In this document: positions 1 to 5,403 of the stretch, piece by piece | Position numbering within the stretch: the stretch's first letter is position 1 | How the letters are laid out: each line of letters opens with the position of its first letter | Program-made: the position numbers and the translations under genes | Source: Candidatus Sulfopaludibacter sp. SbA3 | GTDB lineage: Bacteria > Acidobacteriota > Terriglobia > 20CM-2-55-15 | Assembly (NCBI GenBank): GCA_945861845.1 | Contig: CAMAWS010000259.1 | Span: 1-5,415, forward strand | Direction: 5' to 3' | DNA length: 5,415 nt | Notes under the pieces: generated by a model | What the model was told of the DNA's origin: nothing | Databases searched by the model: none | What the model saw: the letters and a program-made list of their open reading frames with translations, nothing else

Positions 1-28
1 GCCAGGCGCACACTTTATCTTAAAGACG
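1..28 (-). other. Extended repeat flank resembling the yacG start
   Basis: The reverse complement of this edge segment matches the sequence downstream of the other repeat copy (1826-1853) at 21 of 28 positions without gaps, and at 17 of the first 19. In the second copy those bases include the ATG and first codons of yacG (M-K-C-P). Here the corresponding codons read ATA AAG TGT, so there is no ATG. The similarity may mean that the duplicated segment is longer than the 145-bp palindrome, or that a degenerate yacG-like piece lies left of the window. Only 28 bases are available, so this is a weak call. Confidence 0.35.
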
Positions 29-173
29 GCAGTTGAACCGCCAAGACGCCAAGAACGCCAAGCAGCACCAGGGTTTCTGTGAATTTATCGACATCACCTG
101 ATTGGTGAGCGCCAAAAAACCAAGATGCCCTTCGTGTTGCTTGGCGAACTTGGCGTCTTGGCGGTTCAACTGC
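29..173 (+). repeat. 145-bp palindromic MITE/REP-like repeat, copy 1
   Basis: The core is bounded by 34-bp inverted arms at 29-62 and 140-173. They pair perfectly except for two adjacent A·A mismatches (54-55 against 147-148). Each arm contains three copies of CGCCAAG (or its complement) spaced by 1-2 nt. The exact dyad centre, position 101, is the middle of a small hairpin with stem TCACC/GGTGA (94-98 and 104-108) and a 5-nt loop. A T6 run (174-179) follows the right arm. The sequence recurs at 1681-1825 in opposite orientation with only five differences (at 64, 77, 100, 103 and 119 of this copy). It contains no transposase and no plausible protein; open frames across it come from the repetitive arms and differ between copies. 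A non-autonomous element, or a structured intergenic repeat mobilised in trans, are the likely identities. No target-site duplication is evident. Confidence 0.9.
94..108 (+). other. Central hairpin of repeat copy 1
   Basis: Stem TCACC (94-98) pairs with GGTGA (104-108) around the loop TGATT, exactly at the dyad centre of the 145-bp element. The second copy keeps the stem and differs only in the loop (TTATC in the same orientation), which suggests that the stem is under constraint. With only two copies this is suggestive, not proven. Confidence 0.55.
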
Positions 174-230
174 TTTTTTCAGGTTCAAACAAACCGGTGA
201 GAAATACGGGCTAAGCGTTCCAAACTGCAG

Positions 231-249
231 GCGCGGTCTGTGACCGCGC
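231..249 (+). repeat. Perfect 8-bp GC hairpin upstream of rimO
   Basis: GCGCGGTC (231-238) and GACCGCGC (242-249) are perfect reverse complements separated by TGT. The hairpin ends 19 nt before the predicted -10 of rimO, so its right arm covers the place where a -35 box would be. It could be a short REP-like dispersed repeat, which its shape favours, or an operator. It has no T-run and is not a good terminator. Apart from this hairpin, the sequence between the first repeat and the promoter shows nothing recognisable. Confidence 0.6.
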
Positions 250-265
250 ACTATCCATCATCGGA

Positions 266-274
266 TGCTACAAT
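266..274 (+). promoter_or_regulatory. Probable extended -10 promoter of rimO
   Basis: TGCTACAAT combines a TGn extension with a -10 hexamer (TACAAT) one base from consensus. No good -35 is found 16-18 bp upstream, as can occur with extended -10 promoters; that position falls in the right arm of the 231-249 hairpin. Transcription would start near 281, giving a 5' leader of about 24 nt before the rimO ATG. The promoter lies inside the segment bounded by the two inverted repeats. Confidence 0.45.
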
Positions 275-281
275 CCTACAG

Positions 282-305
282 ATGAAAGAAGAACTCTCGC
301 CGTAA
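282..305 (+). CDS. Possible 7-codon leader ORF (MKEELSP)
   Basis: An ATG at 282 opens a frame of seven codons ending in TAA (303-305), whose last A is the first base of the rimO ATG (a TAATG junction). It lies almost exactly at the predicted transcription start, so it would have virtually no leader and no ribosome binding site. Its purine-rich codons (AAA GAA GAA) are also the only Shine-Dalgarno-like stretch for rimO. It may therefore simply be the rimO ribosome-binding region. Confidence 0.15.
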   Translation: MKEELSP

Positions 306-1660
306 TGTCCCTCAAGAAATCGCCAAAAGTCGGATTCGTCAGCCTTGGCTGTCCCAAAAACCTTGTAGACAGCGAAGTGATGCTCGGCACGCTCGCCCAG
401 CATGGCTATTCGATCACGCACAACAAGGAAGAGGCCGACATCATTGTCGTGAACACCTGCGGATTCATTGACAGCGCGAAGCAGGAATCCATCGACGCAA
501 TCCTCGAGATGGCCGAGCTCAAGACGCAGGGCAACTGCAAAAAGCTGGTCGTGGCGGGATGCCTGGCCGAGCGCTATCGAGCGCAGATCCAGAAGGAAAT
601 TCCCGAAATCAATTTCGTCTTCGGGCCCGACGAGCTTGGCCGGATCATGGAAGCCGTGCAGCTGGATTCGAGCGATGCCTTTCCAGACATATCCATAGAC
701 GCGCTCTACACGTCGAAAGAAGTGCCCACCATACCGAGAATTCTCACAACGCCCTCCTATATGGCGTACCTCAAGATCTCGGAGGGCTGCGACCACGTCT
801 GTACGTTCTGCGCGATTCCGAGCTTCCGCGGCCGCTTCAGAAGCCGGGGCATTAACGATCTCGTCGCAGAATCGCGGCGCCTTGCCGGGCAGGGTGTCCG
901 CGAACTGGTCATCGTCTCGCAGGACACGATGGCGTATGGCAAGGATATCGGCTTACATGACGGAATCACGGCGCTTCTGCGCGAACTGGTCAAGGTCGAC
1001 GGCCTGCGCTGGGTCCGGTTCCTCTATTGCTATCCGAACACAGTCACCGCCGAACTGGTGCGGCTGGTCGCCGAAGAAGAACGCCTCTGCAAGTATTTCG
1101 ACATACCGTACCAGCATGCGAGCCGCAAGGTCCTCGACCGGATGCTTCGCGGCGGCAATCGGGATGTATACGAGCGCCAGGTCGAGGGCATCCGGAAACT
1201 GATGCCTGACGCCGGGATTCGCACCTCGTTCATTGTCGGCTTTCCAGGAGAAACCGAGCAGGACTTCGACGAAGTGCTCACGTTTATCAACAACGTCCGT
1301 TTCGACAACGTTGGCGTGTTCCTCTATTCGGACGAAGAAGGAACTGGCGCGTTCGATCTCGATTCCAAGATTCCGCGCCGCACCTCTGTCCGGCGGCGGA
1401 ACCAGGTGATGAAGCAACAGGCGAAAATATCGAAGAAGAAATTGCAGGCCATGATTGGCCGGCACGTGGAAGTGCTCTTTGAGGGACGTTCCGGAGAATC
1501 GGATCTCCTTCTGCAGGGCCGCATGGAAACGCAGGCTCCGGAAATCGACGGCCATGTGCTCATCAACGATACGAGCGACCGGTTGCCGGTAATTGGCGAG
1601 TTTTATCCAATCGAGATTACCGAGAGCCTCGAATACGACCTTATTGGAAAATTGCGGTGA
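305..1660 (+). CDS. rimO: Ribosomal protein S12 methylthiotransferase RimO
   Basis: This radical-SAM enzyme adds a methylthio group to the beta carbon of a conserved aspartate of ribosomal protein S12, in the cytoplasm. The 451-residue product has the full family layout. An N-terminal UPF0004 domain (about 8-130) has its cluster cysteines at C16 (LGCPKNLVDSE), C52 (NTCGF) and C86 (AGCLAER). A radical-SAM domain (about 150-370) carries CX3CX2C at C162, C166 and C169 within SEGCDHVCTFCAIPSFRGR. A C-terminal TRAM domain occupies about 383-451. The LGCPKNLVDSE and IPSFRGRFRSR signatures favour RimO over its tRNA-modifying relative MiaB. The ATG at 305 gives the expected N-terminus; a weak purine-rich AAAGAAGAA (285-293) precedes it. 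It has its own likely promoter and is separated from the downstream operon by the second palindromic repeat. All key residues are intact. Confidence 0.97.
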   Translation: MSLKKSPKVGFVSLGCPKNLVDSEVMLGTLAQHGYSITHNKEEADIIVVNTCGFIDSAKQESIDAILEMAELKTQGNCKKLVVAGCLAERYRAQIQKEIPEINFVFGPDELGRIMEAVQLDSSDAFPDISIDALYTSKEVPTIPRILTTPSYMAYLKISEGCDHVCTFCAIPSFRGRFRSRGINDLVAESRRLAGQGVRELVIVSQDTMAYGKDIGLHDGITALLRELVKVDGLRWVRFLYCYPNTVTAELVRLVAEEERLCKYFDIPYQHASRKVLDRMLRGGNRDVYERQVEGIRKLMPDAGIRTSFIVGFPGETEQDFDEVLTFINNVRFDNVGVFLYSDEEGTGAFDLDSKIPRRTSVRRRNQVMKQQAKISKKKLQAMIGRHVEVLFEGRSGESDLLLQGRMETQAPEIDGHVLINDTSDRLPVIGEFYPIEITESLEYDLIGKLR

Positions 1661-1680
1661 TCGTCCATGAACCAAAAAAA

Positions 1681-1825
1681 GCAGTTGAACCGCCAAGACG
1701 CCAAGTTCGCCAAGCAACACGAAGGGCATCTTGGGTTTTTGGCGCTCACCGATAAGGTGATGTCGATAAATTCACAAAAACCCTGGTGCGGCTTGGCGTT
1801 CTTGGCGTCTTGGCGGTTCAACTGC
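1681..1825 (-). repeat. 145-bp palindromic MITE/REP-like repeat, copy 2
   Basis: This is the inverted counterpart of the element at 29-173, 140/145 identical, with both 34-bp arms (1681-1714 and 1792-1825) unchanged. The arm mismatch appears here as T·T (1706-1707 against 1799-1800), which confirms opposite orientation. Similarity extends past the core on both sides: an A7 run plus a TGAACC block (1668-1680) on the left and CGTTTTTAAGAT on the right. It begins 20 nt after the rimO stop and ends 10 nt before the yacG start, so it fills the whole intergenic space. Transcribed rightward, its arms could form a long hairpin followed by T5 (1828-1832). That could partly terminate the rimO message or sequester the yacG start. 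The 77-nt loop is large for an intrinsic terminator, so that role is inferred only. Confidence 0.9.
1746..1760 (-). other. Central hairpin of repeat copy 2
   Basis: TCACC (1746-1750) and GGTGA (1756-1760) pair around a 5-nt loop centred on 1753, the exact dyad of this copy. The stem equals that of the first copy while the loop differs at two positions. Confidence 0.55.
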
Positions 1826-1835
1826 CGTTTTTAAG

Positions 1836-2021
1836 ATGAAGTGTCCCACCTGCAAGCGTGAAACCGAGTATGAGAACAATCAATTTCGACCTTTCTGCAG
1901 CGCACGCTGCAAGTTGATCGACCTCGGCGCTTGGGCCGGCGAACGCTATCGGATGCCGACTTCTGAAAGACCGCCGGACACATCCCACGAGGCCAATGGC
2001 AACGAACAAGACGACGAGTAA
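1836..2021 (+). CDS. yacG: DNA gyrase inhibitor YacG (zinc-binding)
   Basis: A 61-residue protein of the YacG family, which in E. coli binds GyrB and inhibits gyrase. A treble-clef-like zinc site is visible: C3 and C6 (CPTC) with C21 and C25 (FCSARC), followed by the family-diagnostic LIDLGAWA segment (27-34) and a short acidic, polar tail. Length and motif order match E. coli YacG. The ATG at 1836 is the only usable start: the frame is open upstream only to the TAA at 1767-1769 and offers no ATG, GTG or TTG in the repeat. There is no Shine-Dalgarno sequence, and the start lies 10 nt from the end of the palindromic repeat. Its 3' end overlaps pgpA by 26 nt, suggesting translational coupling. 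It is easily missed because it is short. Confidence 0.93.
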   Translation: MKCPTCKRETEYENNQFRPFCSARCKLIDLGAWAGERYRMPTSERPPDTSHEANGNEQDDE

Positions 2022-2496
2022 GGCCCTCACGGCCGCTGACCGCGTTGCACTTGCCATAGCCACGGCCGGAGGCGCCGGGTTCATGCCCAAAGCGCCGGGA
2101 ACGGCGGGGTCGGTGGTGGGCGTGCTTGCCTATCTCGGAATCGAAGGACTGCAGGCGGGTGCGTACTATCCGCATGTTATAATTTTTCTCCTCGTTGCCG
2201 GCACATGGGCGTCATGCCGCGTGGAGGCGCTCTACGGACATGATTGTCAGCGCATCGTGATCGACGAAGTCATCGGGCAGATGATCACGTTCGCAGCGGC
2301 GGCCGGCAGATTCCAGTTGCCGGCCATCTACATCCTTTTGGGATTCGGCCTGTTTCGGTTATTCGATATAACCAAACCTTTTCCCCTGCGCCGCATGGAA
2401 ACCTTCAAGGGCGGCGTTGGAGTGATTGCAGACGATGTTGGCGCAGGGTTGTACGCCCTGGCGGGGCTGACATTGCTGCGTTACGTGTTCGGGTAA
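1996..2496 (+). CDS. pgpA: Phosphatidylglycerophosphatase A
   Basis: This membrane enzyme removes the terminal phosphate from phosphatidylglycerophosphate to give phosphatidylglycerol, in a Mg-dependent reaction at the inner membrane. The 166-residue protein shows the PgpA signatures in order: GAGFMPKAPGTAGS (26-39), the acidic DEVIG (90-94), RLFDITKP (121-128), GGVGV (139-143) and DDVGAGLYA (146-154). Hydrophobic stretches at about 37-50, 59-71, 108-123 and 149-165 fit membrane helices. The ATG at 1996 lies within the yacG 3' end and leaves a normal short N-terminus; GAGG (1989-1992) is only 3 nt upstream, so coupling to yacG is likely. The PGP synthase gene pgsA, the preceding pathway step, is not in the window. 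Family assignment is firm. Confidence 0.94.
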   Translation: MATNKTTSKALTAADRVALAIATAGGAGFMPKAPGTAGSVVGVLAYLGIEGLQAGAYYPHVIIFLLVAGTWASCRVEALYGHDCQRIVIDEVIGQMITFAAAAGRFQLPAIYILLGFGLFRLFDITKPFPLRRMETFKGGVGVIADDVGAGLYALAGLTLLRYVFG

Positions 2497-2508
2497 CAAA
2501 CTGAAAAA

Positions 2509-3531
2509 GTGAACGACATAACCATCAAGAACGTTATTCCTCGCGCCGCACTGCCCGGCGGCGAAGTGGTCATCGAGTTTTCGGGACCGGAACTTCGCGA
2601 AAGCACTCAGCCTGTAGTTCGTTTCGGAGACTTCGGCGCGCAGGTCACACTTGCGTCAAACGACCACGTCATTGTGAAAGTCCCCGAATCCTCGGCTGAA
2701 AACGGGACCCATGAACTGAGCATCGCCAGCAACGGCCACAGCAGCGTCCCGTTCCCATACGAAGTGGGGAAAAAACTCGCGGGAAATCTTCATCCCGTCG
2801 CCAATCCTGCAGTCGACAGCGAAGGCAACGTCTATGTCACCTACAGCGGGCGGCGCGGCCAGAAGGCCCCGGTATCGATCTACAAAGTGACGGACAAGGG
2901 CGCCGTCACGCCGTTTGCAACGGAGATCATGAATCCCACGGGACTGGCCTTTAATATTGCCGGCGACCTCTTCGTTTCGAGCCGATTCGAAGGGAATGTC
3001 TATACGATCGATCCGGCTGGCCGGACCAGCACCTTTATTGAAGGAATGGGAGTCGCCACGGGAATGGCGTTCGATCGCGAAGGGAATCTTTATGTAGGAG
3101 ACCGGAGCGGCAACATCTTCAAGATCAACGCGGAGCGCGAGATCTTCGTCTTCGCCACGATCGAGCCGAGCATAGCGGCCTATCATCTCGCCTTTGGATT
3201 CGATGACTACCTTTATGTTGCCGGCCCCACGACCTCCAGCTTTGACAGCATCTATCGTATTTCGCCGAGCGGCGAAGTCGACCGGTTCTTCACCGGCCTG
3301 GGCAGGCCGCAGGGTCTTGCTTTCGATATTGAAGGCACCCTTTATGCGGTCGCTTCGTACCGGGGACGGCGAGGCATTTTCCGATTCCGCGATCCCGGCA
3401 AACCGGAGTTGATCGTCGCAGGCCTGAGCCTGGTGGGACTTGCGTTCGACTACGAGGAAAATCTCATGGTCGCCGACTCCGGATCGCTTTACCAGGTTAA
3501 GCTCGGCATCACCGGCAAGCCGTTGCCGTAG
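2509..3531 (+). CDS. IPT/TIG plus NHL-repeat beta-propeller protein, unknown role
   Basis: The 340-residue product begins at a GTG 12 nt after the pgpA stop; no ATG is available nearby and only an A-rich stretch precedes it. Residues 3-86 (ITIKNVIPRAALPGGEVVIEF onward) look like an IPT/TIG immunoglobulin-like fold. Residues 95-335 contain six NHL-type repeats with the pattern P-x-G-[LM]-A-F-[D/N]-x-x-G-x-L-[YF]-V. The clearest are at 142-168, 182-207, 266-293 and 307-330; those at about 99-114 and 224-240 are weaker. Six repeats fit a six-bladed propeller. There is no signal peptide, lipobox or membrane helix, so a cytoplasmic binding or scaffold protein is most likely, whereas many TIG/NHL proteins are exported. 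NHL propellers include binding proteins and lyase- or lactonase-like enzymes; no catalytic set could be assigned. The ligand and role are unknown. Confidence 0.85.
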   Translation: MNDITIKNVIPRAALPGGEVVIEFSGPELRESTQPVVRFGDFGAQVTLASNDHVIVKVPESSAENGTHELSIASNGHSSVPFPYEVGKKLAGNLHPVANPAVDSEGNVYVTYSGRRGQKAPVSIYKVTDKGAVTPFATEIMNPTGLAFNIAGDLFVSSRFEGNVYTIDPAGRTSTFIEGMGVATGMAFDREGNLYVGDRSGNIFKINAEREIFVFATIEPSIAAYHLAFGFDDYLYVAGPTTSSFDSIYRISPSGEVDRFFTGLGRPQGLAFDIEGTLYAVASYRGRRGIFRFRDPGKPELIVAGLSLVGLAFDYEENLMVADSGSLYQVKLGITGKPLP

Positions 3532-3534
3532 CAA

Positions 3535-4776
3535 ATGCTATCCGCAGAAATCATCGCCATTGGCTCAGAACTGCTGACGCCGAGGTTCATCGATACGAAC
3601 TCGATCTACCTTACCGAGCAGCTCAACGCGATCGGCATCCCGGTGGTCACGAAATCCATCGTCGGGGATGATGAGAACTACCTCGAACACGCAATTCGCG
3701 CATCGCTTCAACGGACGCCAATCCTGATCACGACTGGAGGCCTCGGGCCCACCGAAGACGACGTGACCCGCAAAGTCCTGGCCCGGCTTCTGCAACGCCA
3801 GCTAATCCTGAACAACGAAGTTCTCGCAAAAATCGAAAGCCGGTTCAAGGCGCGCGGCGTCGCCATGCCTTCCAACAACGCCCGCCAGGCCCTCGTCCTT
3901 GCGGGATCGGACATTCTTCCAAACAACCATGGGACGGCGCCCGGACTGTGGATCTCCCATGAGAAGAATCACATTGTGCTTCTGCCGGGACCACCCTCGG
4001 AATTGAAGCCGATGTTCGAACAGGCATGCCTGCCCCGCCTGCAGGAACTGGCGGGTGGCGTTGTGCTGGCGCGGTCCGTCTACCGCACCACCGGACTGGC
4101 CGAGTCGACCCTCGATGCCCGCATCGCCCCGATCTACACAAAATACAAGAACCCCGAAACCACGATCCTCGCCAAGCCCGGCGCGGTTGATGTGCGGCTG
4201 ACGGCCCGCGCGAAAACCAGGCAGGAGGCAGAAATGCTGCTGAAAGAGCTGGGCGGGCAAATCGACGAATCGCTCGACGACTTCATATTCGCGCGCTCGG
4301 AACAATCGATCGAGGAGGTCGTTGGAATGCTGCTGGTGTTGAAGAACGCCACTATTGCCGTTGCAGAATCGTGCACGGGCGGGCTTGTTTCCGAACTGCT
4401 GACAAACGTCGCGGGCAGCTCGGCCTATTTCATGTCCGGGGTGGTCGTGTACAGCAATGAGTCGAAAATGGAGCTCACCGGAATCCCGCCGCTGCTGCTC
4501 GAAATGCAGGGCGCAGTGAGCGCCGAAGTCGCACGAGGCCTGGCGGACGGAATTCGTGAGCGGGCCAGGACGACCATTGGAGTGGGCATCACGGGCATTG
4601 CCGGTCCGGCCGGAGGCTCGCCCGAAAAACCCGTGGGCACCGTGCATATCGCAGTGGCCGCCCCGGCAGGAACCCAACACCGCCAATTCCTGTTTCCGGG
4701 AGACCGCCTTCGCGTGCGGCGCCAGGCGGCGCAGGCCGCTCTCGACCAGGTCAGGCGCCTGCTCCTGGCGATGTAA
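3535..4776 (+). CDS. cinA: CinA: nucleotide pyrophosphatase / NMN amidohydrolase
   Basis: This is the full-length two-domain CinA form, 413 residues. The N-terminal COG1058 (molybdopterin-binding-like) domain shows IGSELL (9-14), DTN (20-22), TTGGLGPTEDDVTRK (66-80), GTAPG (133-137) and LPGPPSELKPMF (150-161). A linker domain covers about 175-250. The C-terminal PncC-type amidase has AESCTGG (277-283) with the presumed nucleophile S279, GVVVYSNESK (302-311), GAVS (327-330) and GITGIAGPAGGSPEKPVGTVH (351-371). In characterised homologues the first domain hydrolyses ADP-ribose-type pyrophosphates and the second deamidates nicotinamide mononucleotide to nicotinic acid mononucleotide in NAD salvage; the old name refers to competence/damage induction. 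The ATG lies 3 nt after the preceding stop and lacks a Shine-Dalgarno sequence, so translation probably depends on the upstream gene. All motifs are intact. Confidence 0.96.
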   Translation: MLSAEIIAIGSELLTPRFIDTNSIYLTEQLNAIGIPVVTKSIVGDDENYLEHAIRASLQRTPILITTGGLGPTEDDVTRKVLARLLQRQLILNNEVLAKIESRFKARGVAMPSNNARQALVLAGSDILPNNHGTAPGLWISHEKNHIVLLPGPPSELKPMFEQACLPRLQELAGGVVLARSVYRTTGLAESTLDARIAPIYTKYKNPETTILAKPGAVDVRLTARAKTRQEAEMLLKELGGQIDESLDDFIFARSEQSIEEVVGMLLVLKNATIAVAESCTGGLVSELLTNVAGSSAYFMSGVVVYSNESKMELTGIPPLLLEMQGAVSAEVARGLADGIRERARTTIGVGITGIAGPAGGSPEKPVGTVHIAVAAPAGTQHRQFLFPGDRLRVRRQAAQAALDQVRRLLLAM

Positions 4777-4779
4777 CTT

Positions 4780-5331
4780 ATGCGACTCTTCATTGCCATT
4801 GAGCTTCCTGACGAAATCCGCAAGGCGCTTTCGGATTTACAGAAGGAATTGGGGCCGGTAACGGACACGGCAAGATGGGTCAAGCCTGAATCCATTCACA
4901 TCACCCTGAAATTCATCGGCGAAGTTGCGGAGCCGAAAATCGAAGAGATCGATTTGGCAGCCGGGGCAGTGAGCTGGAAGCCCATTACCGTGACGGTCAA
5001 GAACGTTGGCTTCTTTCCCGGCAACCTGTCGCCGCGGGTTTTCTGGGCCGGGATGGAAGCTCCCAGCATGGAGGGCCTTGCAGAGGCGCTCGATACGCGG
5101 CTCGAACGGATCGGCGTCGAGAAGGAGCAACGCGCCTTCCGCGGGCACATCACGCTTGCCCGTTCACGCGAGTCGCGGATCGATTCAGCGCTCGTGACCG
5201 CCGCGGCCAGGTACGAAACGCACGAATTCGGCTCCTTCATCGCGGATCGCTTCTTCCTGATCCAGAGCACACTCCGTCCCGAAGGCGCCGTTTACAAAAA
5301 GCTCAAGGAATATCCTCTCGCGCGCTCGTAG
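4780..5331 (+). CDS. thpR: RNA 2',3'-cyclic phosphodiesterase
   Basis: This member of the 2H phosphoesterase family (LigT/ThpR) opens 2',3'-cyclic phosphates on RNA ends to 2'-phosphates; E. coli LigT was also studied as a tRNA-half ligase. The 183-residue protein starts with the typical MRLFIAIELP. It has both catalytic HxTL motifs: H40-I-T-L43 in SIHITLKFIGEV and H123-I-T-L126 in RGHITLARSR. The C-terminal IQSTLRPEGAVYKKLKEYPL is also family-typical, so length and ends look complete. The ATG follows the cinA stop after 3 nt with no ribosome binding site, which points to coupling. The TAG stop lies inside a strong hairpin (5320-5336). Confidence 0.95.
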   Translation: MRLFIAIELPDEIRKALSDLQKELGPVTDTARWVKPESIHITLKFIGEVAEPKIEEIDLAAGAVSWKPITVTVKNVGFFPGNLSPRVFWAGMEAPSMEGLAEALDTRLERIGVEKEQRAFRGHITLARSRESRIDSALVTAAARYETHEFGSFIADRFFLIQSTLRPEGAVYKKLKEYPLARS

Positions 5332-5336
5332 CGCGC
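5320..5336 (+). other. GC hairpin across the thpR stop codon
   Basis: GCGCGCT (5320-5326) and AGCGCGC (5330-5336) pair perfectly around a CGT loop, with the thpR TAG at 5329-5331. No T-run follows, so a classical intrinsic terminator is unlikely. An overlapping alternative pairing (GTAGCGC at 5328-5334 with GCGCTAC at 5354-5360) would compete with it. Confidence 0.5.
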
Positions 5337-5379
5337 ACTGAAGTGTGACCGTGGCGCTACATTTCCGAGGTACGCTGTG

Positions 5380-5403
5380 GGCGCGGGGCTTTAGCCCCGT
5401 GCC
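5380..5403 (+). repeat. REP-like palindrome GGCGCGGGGC/GCCCCGTGCC
   Basis: A 10-bp stem (5380-5389 with 5394-5403, including one G·T at 5383/5400) encloses a TTTA loop. The downstream bases (AGGATCAAACAG) lack a T-run, so it resembles a dispersed intergenic palindrome more than an intrinsic terminator. It could still protect or bound the 3' end of the operon transcript. The rest of 5332-5415 shows no gene, but the window ends here. Confidence 0.6.

Noticed and set aside
29..173. CGCCAAG iterations considered as a CRISPR array
   Set aside because: The units are 7 bp with 1-2-nt spacing and are arranged as inverted arms; there are no spacers and no cas genes.
29..173. Element considered as an insertion sequence
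   Set aside because: It is 145 bp, encodes no transposase and shows no target-site duplication. At most it is a non-autonomous derivative.
15..251. Minus-strand 78-codon frame across repeat copy 1
   Set aside because: It is composed mostly of repeat sequence plus the GC hairpin, with no ribosome site and no protein similarity.
953..1729. 258-codon open frame on the minus strand antisense to rimO
   Set aside because: It is a shadow of rimO codon structure. The translation has no recognisable motif, and it begins in the repeat, whose arms translate to LGVLGVLAV-like strings.
1603..1821. Minus-strand frame MNRQDAKNAK… across repeat copy 2
   Set aside because: In the first copy the same frame is stopped by TGA where this copy has TTA. 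It reflects the repeat arms, not a conserved protein.
2175..2183. Perfect extended -10 (TGTTATAAT) inside pgpA
   Set aside because: It is generated by the codons for H-V-I-I in a hydrophobic segment, has no -35, and lies more than 300 nt before the next start. It could be a weak internal promoter, but nothing else supports it.
2656..3534. 292-codon minus-strand frame opposite the NHL gene
   Set aside because: Antisense shadow in GC-rich sequence; the + strand frame has clear NHL repeats and fits the operon spacing.
3802..4686. 294-codon minus-strand frame opposite cinA
   Set aside because: Every CinA signature is on the + strand; the antisense translation is low-complexity H/R/G-rich without family features.
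5380..5403. Palindrome considered as an intrinsic terminator
   Set aside because: The stem is suitable, but no T-run follows on the + strand (AGGATCAAACAG), so it is listed as a REP-like repeat.
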